A DNA stretch of 64,000 bases from Agrypnia vestita (lineage: Eukaryota > Arthropoda > Insecta > Trichoptera > Phryganeidae), in assembly GCA_016648135.1 (NCBI GenBank), contig JADDOH010003997.1:62001-126000 (forward strand). Reading direction: 5' to 3'. The notes under the pieces were generated by a model. That model was not told where the DNA came from. It did no database searches and worked only from the letters and a program-made list of their open reading frames with translations. Shown piece after piece: positions 48,760 to 60,659 of the stretch; positions within the stretch are counted from its first letter, which is position 1; each line of letters opens with the position of its first letter. Position numbers and translations under genes: made by a program.

Positions 48760-49970
48760 TATTCAATTTTAAAAAGTTAATACTTCTTTTTTTAATCAAA
48801 ATGTCCCTATTTTTTCTGTTTGAACATTTGAAATCATTTGAACAAAATCCCTTTTAAGAATTTCCCTATCAAATTTTCCAGCAAGAAATATATTTTTATT
48901 CTTATTTTTATTGTAATCATATCATATTACATAATTTAATGAATTCAATAATACCTTCATACAATAAAAAGGTTTTACTCACCATAAAAGAGCTGACGCT
49001 CGTGCTTATGGGAGGAGTAATCACATCAGTTCATTTCACGGATATTGAAATTGTAACAATAACGCGTTAAGAATATTGCGAAACGAAATAAATATGTAAA
49101 TAGTGAAACTCATGGGTTTTTGTATTGAATTTTTAGTTTATTTTGAAATGATGTAAGGTCTTTTAATAATGAATTTTTTTCGGGTAATGAATTGAATGTT
49201 TTAATTCATACGATACAAAAACAAGCCGATGAATGCTCTGTTTACCATAGTAAACAAATAATTCTTACAATTTTTAACAGCACAGAGAAGCAAATTATTT
49301 TGGACATAATTTTGAGCCAAAGGAGGTCTGGAAGAGTGCCACATGGTGAATGGATCTAGCTGACTGAGGTTCAGCTGAGAGAGTGACTCAGGACATTTGT
49401 GAATGATCATTATGAGTCGCCTCTGATTTGATTGTGGCCACTACTCAATGTCAACATGTAGGACAAAATAATTAGAAATATTCTTATATGATTTGAAATC
49501 CACGATTACAGCTGAGATTTTTTGGATTTGGCATGCGGTGACTACACTGAGGAATGACTTTTAGGTTAGCATATATTTTGAATAAAAAAAAAATAAATGA
49601 TATATCTGTTAATGTCGTTACCTATCAAATTATTATCGTATTATCTGCAAAGCAAAGTACCTGCGGCAAGCTATCGTCCGTTACCTGTTGTTTTTCATAA
49701 GATTTAGTTATTTTTTGAACTGGCAATGGAAATGTTGCAGGTATAAAAAGTTATTTGTATATAATATAAATTTGGATTTATTTCTTCCGGAAGTTTTAAA
49801 TAATGTATGTATAATATTTCAACACATTGACTAATACATAAATGTATTCTTAAATAATTTGTACAACTCGATTCTTTGATGTTTTCTCATAAGATTTGGT
49901 TATTAAGTAAACTAGCAATGGCAAAGTTTGCACTGCATTATGCATTTTAGAAGGAATAATAATAGATTAT
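48760..49970. other. AT-rich, nothing recognised
   Basis: A loose repeat of tttttcataagatttggtta-type sequence occurs near 49695 and 49885. No gene. Confidence 0.4.
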
Positions 49971-49974
49971 TTGT

Positions 49975-50390
49975 ATTTACTCACCGCACACGCCTGCAGG
50001 ATTTTGTTCGATGCACAAGCGTGAGATCTACTCAGCCTTCAGCCAATCTCAGCATCGGCCTACCCACTCCGCCGTGGCTTTGCGGATCACCGACTAAAAC
50101 TTTCTCACTAGTTCTTGGTCCTCCATACAGCACAATTACCCCAGTCAACGTAGTCGTCCAAACTTAATTGATTTAACCACACTGATATCACCATACCATC
50201 GTAGAGTTCTCCATCTTTGTCTCCAGACACCATTGATATTTACGGGGCCGTAAATTCTACGAGGAATTTTTCTTTCAAATATGTCTAGGATGTTTCTATC
50301 GAGTTTTGTAAGCATTCAAGTTTCCAAAGCGTGTATGAGCGTTTTGTATGGAGTGAAGTAGATATGTAGATATAATAGATATGTTAGATA
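49975..50390 (-). pseudogene. LINE ORF2 C-terminal fragment
   Basis: Minus-strand translation with frame shifts gives ET-MLTKLDRNILDIFERK, ILRRIYGPVNINGVWR, WRTLRWYGD, GRLRWLGNVVRMED, KVLVGDPQ and GVGRPMLRL. This is the same ORF2 tail type as at 18.1 kb but a different truncation. The frame 49928-50167 on the plus strand is its shadow. Confidence 0.85.
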
Positions 50391-50504
50391 GAGTAGTATT
50401 TTTGAGGATAAATGTGACATAAGTTGGTAATGTTATATTAAGATTTGTAATGATGTATATATCAAATAGTGATATTAAGATTGTATTTATAATTTATAAA
50501 ATAT

Positions 50505-51018
50505 ATTGTTAATTGAATTAATGAAAACGCTGGAATTTAATAACGGATTTATTAATTACTGATTAACTAATTATTTGATGTAAAAAGTCACTTAAAACTA
50601 TTAAATTTAACGCTATTCTTTAAATTAAACTGTTGCGTAATTTATCATTCGCAAATAGACAATTTATTCAATATTCACTAGAACATTCCATCCAGTTTCC
50701 GCACGTATTATTCGCTTAGATTAATTTCGCTACGTAAAAACGTTTCAAGATTATTCGCTGTCGAATTATCGCTCGGTTTTCCACTCTGGCCTCCGCAGCC
50801 CGCGGCTGCATTCACGTTGGTTTCATTGTCAAGCTCCTTAAAATAACAAAAAATCGCGCTTGGCCTGGCTCGTATTTATATCAGGCCAATGCTGGTATCG
50901 AACCTTCTTGGCGTTTCCAGTGTTTAGGAGAACTAACTCGTGACTTCCAGACTTTTGTAGATTTTTCTAGATACTTTTGTAGATTTTTCTAGATACTTTC
51001 CGAAAGCCGTAGATTACA
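50505..51018 (-). mobile_element. LTR retrotransposon LTR, copy 3 (most complete)
   Basis: On the minus strand it plausibly starts TGTAATCTACGGC and contains a TATA-type gatataaatacg. Two tandem 24-base units carry tctagaaaaatctacaaaag. It ends through ggatggaatgttctag and ccagcgttttcatt. No polymerase or gag nearby, so probably a solo LTR. It shares its 3' half with 19.0 and 38.96 kb. Confidence 0.65.
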
Positions 51019-51331
51019 CTAGGCCATTATAGAGTCTTCGATAGTGTTATGACCAATTCAAACAACTGCCACTTGATGGAGTGTGTGATTCTTTTCGGAC
51101 TCGTTACAATATTAATGAAAAATGTATGACTACGTGTTTTTATGATTACTCTATCATACATAAGTTTGATTGATATCAGACAGGTAGTCTTAAGACAAAG
51201 TTTTGTAGGAGATACCAAATGTATCACCACGATAAAACAGTAGTATGCTACAATTTGCTGCATCTAAAGTGAACATTACATTTGAATGGCATGCTAGCTC
51301 CCTCACACCCTTTTTTTTACATTTACATTTT

Positions 51332-51502
51332 TTTTACATTTTTTTTCTACGCTTCAACAGGCCAGAAGGCCCAATTACAGAAACGAAATACATCAAAAAA
51401 CATCCAGGTTTGAGTAAATCACATAGATTAAATACCGGGAATCGAACACGGAACCCTCGGTTTGGGAAGTCAGTATCATACCCACTGCGGAACGAGGGCC
51501 GC
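51332..51502 (-). mobile_element. tRNA-derived SINE, family 2
   Basis: Minus strand: ggcggccctcgttccgcagt head, a B-box region gtgttcgattcccgg, atctatgtgatttactc, gggccttctggcctgttg, and a poly-A tail seen as T-runs on the plus strand. Confidence 0.85.
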
Positions 51503-51699
51503 CTGTGCAGTGTCTCACTCGGGGGAGCTGAAATTAATAATCAGAAAGTCAATAAGGATCATTATCATTACCCATCCTGTCCATCATCACGTTCATCAGT
51601 TCATCAATATCCCCGCTTGCATTCATCTGGGGTCACTTCGCTATGGACACGTGGTTTGGCGCTGAGAATTCCGAACTATTAATAAATATTCAAACATAG

Positions 51700-51885
51700 T
51701 ATAATACAGATATATTATAGATGTCTCACAGGGACGAAATTATAAATTTTTATGGGCAAGTACGTATGGAAGTCTTTGGGTGTTCATTATCTATCGTAAG
51801 GCTGGCTTAAGTGATCACTTAACACAATCTAACGTTCATTTTATTCGTGATAGAATAACACATCCATCAAATTTTTGGAAGTTGT
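51700..51885 (+). repeat. Dispersed repeat M, copy 2
   Basis: Begins atagatgtctcacaggga and keeps gtatggaagtctttgggtg, ggctggcttaag and a terminal acacatccatca, aligning with the reverse complement of 58735-58900. Confidence 0.65.
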
Positions 51886-51911
51886 ATATATATATATATA
51901 TATATATATAT
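51886..51911. repeat. (TA)n microsatellite
   Basis: Simple TA run at the end of repeat M. Confidence 0.85.
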
Positions 51912-52427
51912 TTAAATTTTACAACCCGCTTTATACGTATGTTCTAATTATCCTTAGCGCGACCGGCATCCAAAGCTTTTTCATTCCCCTTAATTAACCA
52001 CAAATGTTACTAATGAGATATCTTTTTTTTACTGGATTTTTTTTAAAGCAATATCCTTTACCTATATATGTAATGAGTACTGTGTTCTGAAAATTTTGGA
52101 CAAACTCAATATATACTAAATTCCAACATAAATTATGACAATATAACGACGATCCCCACGTATTCTGTCAAATCTGCAAAACATAGATTTTCGTTTTACT
52201 ATCTTAAACTATACAATTTACTTTGTATTTTCGGATAATGTTAAAAAAATTTTAATTTAAGTTTCAAAGAAAGCAAATGTAAAGAAAAATGGAACTTTCT
52301 TTCACCATTTACCAAAAATATAGAGTAAATTGAATAGCTTAAGATAGTAAAATGATAATTAAACTTTTGCTGTATCGACAACATAATGTAAGAGAACGTC
52401 AATAAATAAATAAAATAGGGTATATTC
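51912..52427. other. AT-rich, nothing recognised
   Basis: No supported feature. Confidence 0.4.
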
Positions 52428-52484
52428 TGTTTCTTCTTCTATTTGAAATTAAATTCTATTTCTTCTTCTATTTGAAATTAAATT
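52428..52484. repeat. Tandem duplication, ~30-bp unit
   Basis: ttcttcttctatttgaaatt occurs twice in tandem with matching flanks (aaatt). Confidence 0.8.
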
Positions 52485-53275
52485 GGACAATTATTCATAT
52501 TTCTCAATCTTGCGTATCTTAATGTACCTACTAGAAACAAACATATTATTACGTATGTTTTGATTTGTGTTTTATAAGTACAATATAAAGCGCTCTACAA
52601 AATGTCGGTCTGCCATGTTTTTTATACAATTAAACAAATACAATGTTTGACCTGGGACCTAGCACGGGAGTCAAGGGATAATAAAAAATATATAATTATT
52701 GTATTTGCAATCAATACATTAAATATTTATAAAGACGAACATGTATTTAAATTTGGAACTCATCAAACCTTAGATTTATTTAATGTAGCAAAGTAGTACT
52801 TATTATTAAAAGGTTTTTTCGCCTACTTTATTTTTAATTAATTTAGTGAAATGATACACTAAAGAAATTCACTAAAGAAGTGAATTGAAAATACTAGTAA
52901 TGTACAGTTTTAAGAAAATGATACTGATAATACATGAACAATGGAAAATATTTTGGTGTATATGCAAAAATAATATTTTAAAATGAAGAAAAATATTTTT
53001 TTGTTAAATGTCAAATCATAAAATAATTATAATTAAAACAATAAAAATTAATTATTAATAATTATATGTATGCATATATCAATCAGGCGTTTTCAACAAA
53101 ATTGCTTTCTAGTGTTGATTTGTACATCATTTAAAATATATGTACCTACCTACGGTGAAAATGATAGATTTATTCATAAATTGCAATAATACCTCTCAAA
53201 TCCTTCTTTTCATAAATCCCCTACAAGTTGGAGGAGCAAAGGGGGGAGAATTTGGGTTAATATTAATCGCCCGAC
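52485..53275. other. AT-rich, nothing recognised
   Basis: No supported feature. Confidence 0.4.
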
Positions 53276-53279
53276 ACAT

Positions 53280-53600
53280 TATGACGTGGGTTTTCGACAG
53301 TTTGACAGAATATTAAGGCGGCGTGCAGCGGAGTGCTCGTGTGGAGTTTCCAAAATCTCCAAGGGTTTGTCATTCGCACGTCGGAGTGCTAGGGACAAAT
53401 TTGCACTGGCGTTGTTATACCAAGTTGTTCCTGCAGCAATTTTCGCCGAGACACCGTTCAAAGTGTTTGCTCCACAAGTGCCGGGCGCAATCATCCGGCG
53501 CTGCTATTATTGTGCTGTTCGGCGCAATTTTATATACACTTAAGCAGTGCAAATTTCTGCTCACTGCACTGCCCACGGGATTAAAAATACGATTTTCCAA
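53280..53600. other. GC-rich, CpG-containing island
   Basis: Open in three or more frames on both strands (for example 53286-53543, 53323-53622, 53279-53494), which reflects composition rather than coding. No frame gives a recognised domain. Candidate promoter, conserved non-coding element or exon of an unidentified gene. Confidence 0.3.
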
Positions 53601-53617
53601 AATGAAATATCTAGGTG

Positions 53618-53706
53618 GGTGATTTTTTAAGAGTTTATTATTTATTTATAAAATTCATTGATGCGTTTTTTTAAGAGGTTATTATTTATTTATAAAATTC
53701 ATTATC
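53618..53706. repeat. Tandem duplication, ~46-bp unit
   Basis: ttattatttatttataaaat followed by tcatt occurs twice, each preceded by ttttttaagag. Confidence 0.85.
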
Positions 53707-53979
53707 AAAGGACAGCGGTTTGCTGCCAATGCTTTGGAATAAGCGACGCTTATTTATTTAAATGTCAGTTGCATTGTGATGTTTTGTGATTATTTTAATT
53801 AAAATTATACTTTACGATGTATACTCTTCACGTATAATAAAATTATACGTTATAAGTCATCCATACAATGATTTTGCGATAAAAATACTTCTGTTCTATT
53901 CTGAATCTGTTCATAAAGAGAATAATTTCTTATATCAATTACTAATTTCAAGTACATCTGACGATGCGAGGGACTTTCC

Positions 53980-54262
53980 TTTTCGTTGTCTGTCTGTCTG
54001 TCAATCCATCTGTCCGTCCGTCTGTCTGTCCCCGTAACTGTTCGTGTAATATCAATTTCGTTTGAATTCATGGCTAAAAAAAATTAAACGGCCGGAGATG
54101 GGGCTTGAACCCCGGGCTACCAAACCCGAACAGGTCATTTCACATGTTGTTACGGCCGCCTCTCCGTGGAGCGCCAAAAAGATTCTATAAATATATACTA
54201 GAGATAAGCAAAGACGCTAATCAATTTTCCGTAATTGTTGACGTGTTGCATCTAGTAGGATA
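53980..54262 (-). mobile_element. tRNA-derived SINE, family 3, copy 2
   Basis: Aligns with 46950-47215 in all segments: GGACAGACAG-rich body, gaattcatggct, cggccggagatgggg, B box ggggttcaagccc, gaggcggccgtaac, and the distal agcaaagacgc segment. Confidence 0.85.
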
Positions 54263-55044
54263 ATAATAAAGTGGAAATATCTCTCCTTTTGATCAAATAT
54301 ATACGTCACATATACTTAAAAAGTGTGTGAGGAGTGTATGAACATTTAAGTCTACCGGACGTGGAAAATAGCCCAGTTCGTATTTCTAAAATTCGAAGTG
54401 TTGACCGCAGACATTCAATATATACCCTCAATATTGAATGCACATATTGCACAACTGACCATCTGCTTAGTCAGTATGCCCGTTTGCATTCATCTGAGGT
54501 CACTCCGGTATAACCATATATGTAAATAGATTATGTTGCGATAATTATTATAACACTGTTAAATACAAAGGTAATAGGATACCGTATTCAAAACCATTTG
54601 TCATTTACAGTTATATGAACAAATTTTAAATACGGCATCCAAATATGTTTTTCAACACGAAATAATACATTCCTTGAAAGTAAAATTGCCTTGCTTTCTG
54701 ATCCTCATTTCAATTTTTAAAATTGTTTAGTTAAAATAACATACTTAATTCCAAAATATAACAATATAAGTATTAAGTATTTCAATTATTTTTTAATTTA
54801 AAATACCTACTGAAAAATTAAGAATAATTGATCGGTACAATTTTTTTTTCATTTGTGTCGTATGCCATTTGTGTATTGTCACGTAAAGCGTGAAAAAGTT
54901 GAGGTGTCCATCACTAAATAACTGCAATGCACTGGTTACATATGGCGTGCAGCAAAGAGAGCCGCTATGTGCTTCCCGAGCTCCTCAGTCTCCTTTCACC
55001 TTGCCAATTTAACCAGCTTACCATAGTAATTATTTTCTTTAATT
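54263..55044. other. AT-rich, nothing recognised
   Basis: No supported feature. Confidence 0.4.
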
Positions 55045-55122
55045 GTGATATCACCGGGAATCGAACCCGGCTCCTAGGTGTGAGAGACCAGTTTCATGCC
55101 GACTGGGCAGACGACCCACTTT
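55045..55122 (-). mobile_element. tRNA-like SINE head related to family 2
   Basis: Minus strand: gggtcgtctgcccagtcggc, ctctcacac, then ccgggttcgattcccggtga, a perfect T-arm with inverted ccggg/cccgg. Head similarity to family 2 is clear, but the 3' body differs, so it may be a related subfamily. Confidence 0.6.
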
Positions 55123-55685
55123 CCCTCGACTCCCCGTTATTTCCTTTCCTAACATTGTTCACATAATTTGTTTTATTCGTATGTTACATTTCGATTATTT
55201 GCCTGTTAACTAACATAACTTATCTGTTCTATGTAATTTATTATACTGTTGTAATTTGTAATAACAAAAAAAATATTGATGCAGCTACGATGAAAACTCT
55301 AGGATGTGAGAAACTTTATATTAGTGAAATACTTTGTGCATATTACGAAGAAGCAAAAATCCAAAGAAAAAAAAAAATGTTTGTTTGGTTCATGGTGTTA
55401 AGAATGGAAAAATCATGGGTTAAAAAAGCACCCGAGCATAGAATAATTTATATCAATCATGCAGATGATCTAAATAAAATAAGTGTATGAGGGCTCCGGT
55501 CAGTAGTCTGTCTTTGGGTAGACTACTCTCTACAGACTACAAGTTTGATGAGTAAGTAGTAAAATTTGACAATAATATTTAAGCCGCTGATGTCGGAGCT
55601 CACACATATTTATATTACTGTTCTTCTTGTTGTATTGTACCTATATCATTGATTGTGGCACACGAATTGATAGATATGATTGATA
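55123..55685. other. No confirmed gene
   Basis: The frame 55290-55490 (66 codons, Lys-rich) starts at ATG but has no recognised domain. Likely chance or a remnant. Confidence 0.35.
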
Positions 55686-55689
55686 TAAA

Positions 55690-56140
55690 TACTCAAGAAT
55701 CTCTTATTACCTCAGATCCAAAATTATGTGAAAATTTTATTAATAATTTAGAGAATGTTAAAATACTCCATCAAAACATAAGATAAATTAACAAAAATTT
55801 TGACGAACTATTGATTATGCTAGACAGCCTCTGCGTAAGCTTCCAAATTATTATTCTTACTGAATGCAGGCTAAATGATTTGTACATACCTAAAAACCTC
55901 AATCAATACTCATATTGTAACACTTCCACACATTCCTCAAAAAACGATGGCATACGAGGCAAACGAGTGTATATTAAAAAAGAACTCCACTGTACTGTAT
56001 CCGAAATTATAATTCAGGAGGCCAACTGCTTACAAATAAATTACAACAATGATACAAGCATTTTGGCAATTTAATGATCCCCGTCAATAAATAATATTTC
56101 ACATTTTATTACTTCACTTAACGATCGTCTTTCTCTCCTT
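55690..56140 (+). pseudogene. LINE apurinic-type endonuclease domain fragment
   Basis: The translation gives KILHQNIR, stop, INKNFDELLIMLDSL, then IIILTECRLNDLYIP, LNQYSYCNTSTHSSKNDGI, VYIKKELHCTVSEI and LAI, two stops, SPSINNISHFITSLNDRL. These correspond to the first part of the endonuclease of a CR1/Jockey-like LINE: the conserved N of QN, the E of TE, the GG/V-IYIK region and the YRSP motif, with YR mutated to two stop codons. The RT is absent. A decayed 5' piece. Confidence 0.8.
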
Positions 56141-56870
56141 TCTTAACACACTCACACAATATAATCTCATGTATATGATATATTTTCTATTATGTTACTT
56201 TAAACACTTTATTATCTATTTACTATGTTTTGAACCTATACAATATTGTAAACTATGTCTGTCTCAACACAGATATTTCTAGTGAGACAGGCACAGTCCA
56301 AATAACATTTTACACTTAAAACTAAATAGAAATAAATTAATAAAATAAAAAATAAATATAAAAAATCTGAAATTACAATAAATAGTTTAGTATAATAATA
56401 AAGAAAATTTGTTGAAAAAAATTCAGGAATTACACAATTTACGCATTAGCGTAAGCATAACATGGAGATAGTTTTACTCTAACATAGTCTAATGCAATCT
56501 CCACCTATCCATTTATTTAATAAATTGAAATGAACAAATAAACCAAACAGTAATAAATGAGATGTAGGTACTCAGTACAATGAATAAACATATAACTGCT
56601 CTCGTGTGATAGTGTTGGCGTGACCTGTCCAATTCTATTTTAATATTAATTAACATACAAATAATATTAAATAAATAATGAATGATTCTTGTCTTTTTGT
56701 GGAAACATTTTAAAATGGCTTGCTTTGAAGAAAATAGCAGAGTTGAAAAGATTTTTGCTGCTAACCAAAAAACTCACATATTTTTTGCAAAACCATTAAA
56801 TGTGCTAAACTAAAACACGTATTCTCACTACAAAATTAATAACTTTGTTCTAATTTTATTCATTTCATAT
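56141..56870. other. AT-rich; possible LINE 3' UTR remnant
   Basis: 56200-56330 (ctgtctcaacacagatattt, agtgagacaggcacagtcc) looks like untranslated LINE sequence with a poly-A-like end, but this is not proven. The rest is unrecognised. Confidence 0.35.
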
Positions 56871-56874
56871 ATAT

Positions 56875-57040
56875 GGCGGCCCTCGTATCCCAGTGGGCAT
56901 GACACTGACTTCTCACACTGAGGATTCCGGGTTCGATTCCCGGTAAGGTCACAAATGATCTATTTATTCCGGCATGGGTGTTTTGTGATGTATTTTGCTT
57001 CTGTAATTGGGCCTCTTGGCCTGTTGAAGGGTAAAAAAAA
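56875..57040 (+). mobile_element. tRNA-derived SINE, family 2 (best copy)
   Basis: Head ggcggccctcgtatcccagt, a perfect B box ccgggttcgattcccgg, then aatgatctatttattccggc, ttgggcctcttggcctgttg and an A-tail. The open frame 56860-57054 on the other strand is its shadow. Confidence 0.9.
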
Positions 57041-57424
57041 ATTAAAATGACCATTAAATTTTTTTATTTATGCATACCAACAAAAAACATATATTTTTCG
57101 TTGGTACGCATAAATCATACAGGCTCTGTAATTTACGTTCGCTATTTTCAGGCTGACTATATTCGCTTAGATCGCCTGTTCTCTTATCTGTGATTTTCAC
57201 TAGTTCTCAAATACAAGACTGTTTTCACGTCCGTTGCTCCACATTTATTGGGTATGTTTTCATTTGTTCTAGGTATTTCCTATTGATTTTTAAATGTTCA
57301 GAGAGGTGAGATTATGCATTATTCTACTTGTTTTAGTATTTCGTGTCGACATACAAATCATCTGGGAACCATGTGAATTTTTAGATAGGTATTATGATTT
57401 TTAGATGTACTAACTTATTAACGA
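57041..57424. other. AT-rich, nothing recognised
   Basis: Includes a weak inverted pair (tgcataccaac...gttggtacgca) around 57070-57108. No gene. Confidence 0.4.
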
Positions 57425-57780
57425 TCATGCTATTTCTCCGCAATAGTAGGCAGAGAGCAAAGATCACCACAATATTCTGTCCTGGCATGCCACTTTTGCT
57501 TCATCCGAATTCCTACATCTTCTCATGCGTCGCTCTTTAATTGTTGAAGCTTTTAACAGGGCCATCCACCGATATTTGATTTATCAAATAGTACCAGGTC
57601 TTTCGTGGAAGCCTTCTGCTTCTGCGGACTCCAAAATTCGCCTTTAATGTTTTTTTACCATTTTCTCCTCGTAGATGCGTTTCACATTACCAAACCATAT
57701 TAGCGATTTTTCCTCAATTCTGTCATTACTGCTACCGTCAGCATTCTATCAATTTCTAATTTTTCTTACTCTATGGAATA
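57425..57780 (-). pseudogene. LINE ORF2 C-terminal fragment (same family as 30.8-31.2 kb)
   Basis: Nucleotide alignment with 30830-31200 is collinear (ctgtcctggcatgccacttt, gcttttaacagggccatcc, accaggtctttcgtgg). The translation keeps EAKVACQDRILW and AYYCGEIA after frame shifts. More decayed than the other copy. Confidence 0.85.
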
Positions 57781-58734
57781 CAGATTTTTAAAATACGCGC
57801 CTGAGTTTAGGATATAATGTACAATCACACCTGAGCTTTGGAGATAATATACCTACATATATTTACTTACGTACCTACTAATAAAGCATCTGCCATTTGC
57901 ATTTCCTATATTTAAAAAAACATTTTAAAAAGTAACTACCAGACACAAAAATACATTTATTCCACCTAACAAACTCTCCCTCTTTGGGTGGGATATCCTT
58001 TGATAAAATAAAATAAATTTGTCTGAGCTCGATAGAAGCAACGTTGAATCGGATTACTTATTAATTTAGCTTTTAGTAATGTGATCTCAGCTTTAAAAGT
58101 GTTTCGAGTGGGGTTAATTTAATAATTATTTATTCATTCCGATTTGGCTGAATTTGCACTAAGCTCTTTTTAAAGTCAAATTGATTTAAAAAAATTTTAT
58201 AGACTGATAAAATTTAATTAATGAAATATGATATTACATTGAAGTAATTAATAATCTTTGGCATTCAAACTCATACTGAAGTTCAATCTTCAACTCTCAC
58301 TCGTTCACTTTGTTTTAACGATAATTAATTAATTGTTTTAATTTCATATAAAATGTACGTAGGTACAGGGTCGGTATTAACATTGGTCCGTTTTGGGCTA
58401 AGAGTTTCAATTCCATGACGTTGCCAGTATTAATATCAAGCCGAAACCATTTATTCTTGCGAAATATATATACTAAAATATCGGTTACTACAGATTAAAG
58501 TTGCTTGAGTTTAGTGAAAATCTATACACCAAATATTTTGACGCATAGATGTACACGTGTTCATAGAACATGTTTAATATACATGGTTTATAATAAGAAT
58601 AATTTTTTAAAATTATTTTCAGGCGTATGTGCTAAAAACTCAGATATTGCTTCAAGCTCTGATCAAAAAACATAAAAGTCTCATTAGTCAGCGGCGATAT
58701 CAATATTAGCATAGTTGTTTCAAAAACTTTAATT
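57781..58734. other. AT-rich, nothing recognised
   Basis: No supported feature. Confidence 0.4.
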
Positions 58735-58900
58735 TTTATTTTAGATGTGTGTTTCTTGGGTGAAATCGATGTATGTTCCATTGCTTAAGCCAGCCATGAT
58801 AGGTCGCAAGCCTTGTGGGTGCTCAATAAAGACTTGCTTTCCCATGAAAATAGCTTGGTCTCTGTGAGACATCTATAATTTATCTTAATTAATCTATACG
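58735..58900 (-). repeat. Dispersed repeat M, copy 3
   Basis: Reverse complement reads atagatgtctcacagagac, catgggaaagcaagtcttta, ggctggcttaag and ends acacacatcta, matching copies at 16.9 and 51.7 kb. Confidence 0.7.
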
Positions 58901-58959
58901 TCTATTTATTTAATGTTTGTGATGAGTCACTGATTTAAGAGGGCGCTGAGCGTTTGAAT

Positions 58960-59123
58960 TTGTTTTTTTTTTAATATTCCTCCTATTCTCAAAATAAGGT
59001 AAACGCTGAAGCTATGAGAATGCGACTAATTTGATGGTGTCCTGTAATGGGGCTCGAATCACCGACCATCAGATCACTAGGCGAGCGTCACGACTCATGA
59101 CCTTTACACCAACAAGTTACTCA
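58960..59123 (-). mobile_element. tRNA-derived SINE, family 1
   Basis: Minus strand: taacttgttggtgtaaagg head, B box gattcgagccc, agcttcagcgtttac, ttattttgagaatagg and a poly-A tail (T-run at 58962-58972). Confidence 0.8.
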
Positions 59124-60377
59124 AAAATATGTACTCAATTTTTTTATTAATTAGGAATATTAACCGAAAAATTTTGCTACAAATTCAATATATTTACTTA
59201 ACTTGTTAGCACATACATTTCTGCTAAAGAAAATAATTGGATATTATTAAATACTTACTCTCATAGAGATGTTGACTCGAGTAGATAATTAACCACAATC
59301 AAAATTTAATTTTATCCTAATTGTTTCCTTTAGAATTCCTACCAAAGAGGAGTATATATAATTTGCAAGTTCAGAAGGTTTCATTATGCACGAGGCATTT
59401 AATATCTTGCAATATTTTGAGGCAGATTGTGTCGCCACAAGATATTAGGTAGACAGCCTAGAAAGACGGTGTTCTGAGCTTTGGGTCATATTACGTAATC
59501 ATTGTAAGAACAGGTGGAACCCTAAAGAAATTTCGCTTCTGGAAGTCGGGGTCTGTTATACAAGAAATATTTTGTCATTTCTGTAAGAATTTCCCCCTAA
59601 GAGATAAAAGAGAACTGCTACCCCTCGTTCAAAGTAGGGAAATATTAGATAAATAATTTTAAACGTCTCCCATTTTAGGGCAGTAAAACTTTAATCATGG
59701 ACAGGTGGGCATGTCTATTTACACAGCTGCTTTGCGAAGCTTAATTAGTTTTTCTTAAGTCAATTTGATATTTTATCATTTCAGTTATAAATATTTATTA
59801 AAAGGTTATATTCAAACTTCTGATTTTATTATTTTTTTAAACAGAAAAAAGTTATATTTAATAATTTTTGTACAACCTTAATATTAGATGTAAAAACAAT
59901 AATCTGAGTAATTTTTGTCACCGTGTTTTAATCTATTTATTCACTGTTTATTAATGAGCATTACTTTACGTGAACAAAGAATAAATAGAATATAAGGTTA
60001 TCAAATAATATTCGCAGTGTGATCCACTTGTTAATTAATTAATTAGTTTTTTCAATTGATATTTCAAACAGTAATAGGTAAGTGATGGGTTTTTTATGCG
60101 TCTGTGTTTATTTGTAAGAGACGCTTTGTTTTTTGTTAAACAGTAAAAATCTAAAAAAATATATTCTTCTGTCATCAAATAGTCTACTATATTAATTGAT
60201 TTTAGATGTTCAAAGAGAATTAAACTAAATTGTTTTATATTCAAGAACACATTCTTATTGTGAAGTGTTGTGAAATTTAAAACGAAATTTATTAATCAAA
60301 AATGCTTAATATACGTTTATCAATTAACAAATCAGACTTAGGACAGATAAGGTCGATATATTCATGGAAATGTAGGA
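59124..60377. other. No confirmed gene
   Basis: 59340-59640 is less AT-rich than its flanks, but no frame or repeat was recognised. Confidence 0.35.
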
Positions 60378-60454
60378 GGCCACTATAGCGTAATTGGATA
60401 ACGCACCTGCCCTGGATAGGAAGGAGATCCGTGATTCGAATCCCGATAGCAGCC
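60378..60454 (+). pseudogene. tRNA-like pseudogene or lone SINE head
   Basis: 77 bases with an A box (tagcgtaattgg), a D-stem GCG/CGC, a possible anticodon loop ctggata, a B-box-like gattcgaatccc and a 3' end agcagcc partly complementary to the 5' end. The acceptor stem has two adjacent mismatches and the T-stem lacks the usual G53-C61 pair. It is probably a decayed tRNA or the head of a fourth SINE type, followed by a short A/T tail. Confidence 0.55.
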
Positions 60455-60659
60455 AAATATTTTTTTATTGATTCGATTTTTCTAATTGATTTATAAATTC
60501 GGTTTTAAATTGTTTTATTTTATGTATAGTTAAATGATTGATGAAACGTTCACAAGTTGAATACTTTTAACAACTATGTAGGTATACCTAAGTGAGAATA
60601 GCTTTGTAGTTTTCAATAATGATATTTTCATTAAAATGTTAAAGTAAAGACTTTGGACT

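Noticed and set aside
51245..51682. 145-codon plus-strand frame, the longest in the window
   Set aside because: Much of it is the antisense of SINE family 2 and its poly-A tail.
60378..60454. Functional tRNA gene
   Set aside because: Adjacent acceptor-stem mismatches and a disrupted T-stem; annotated as tRNA-like pseudogene instead.
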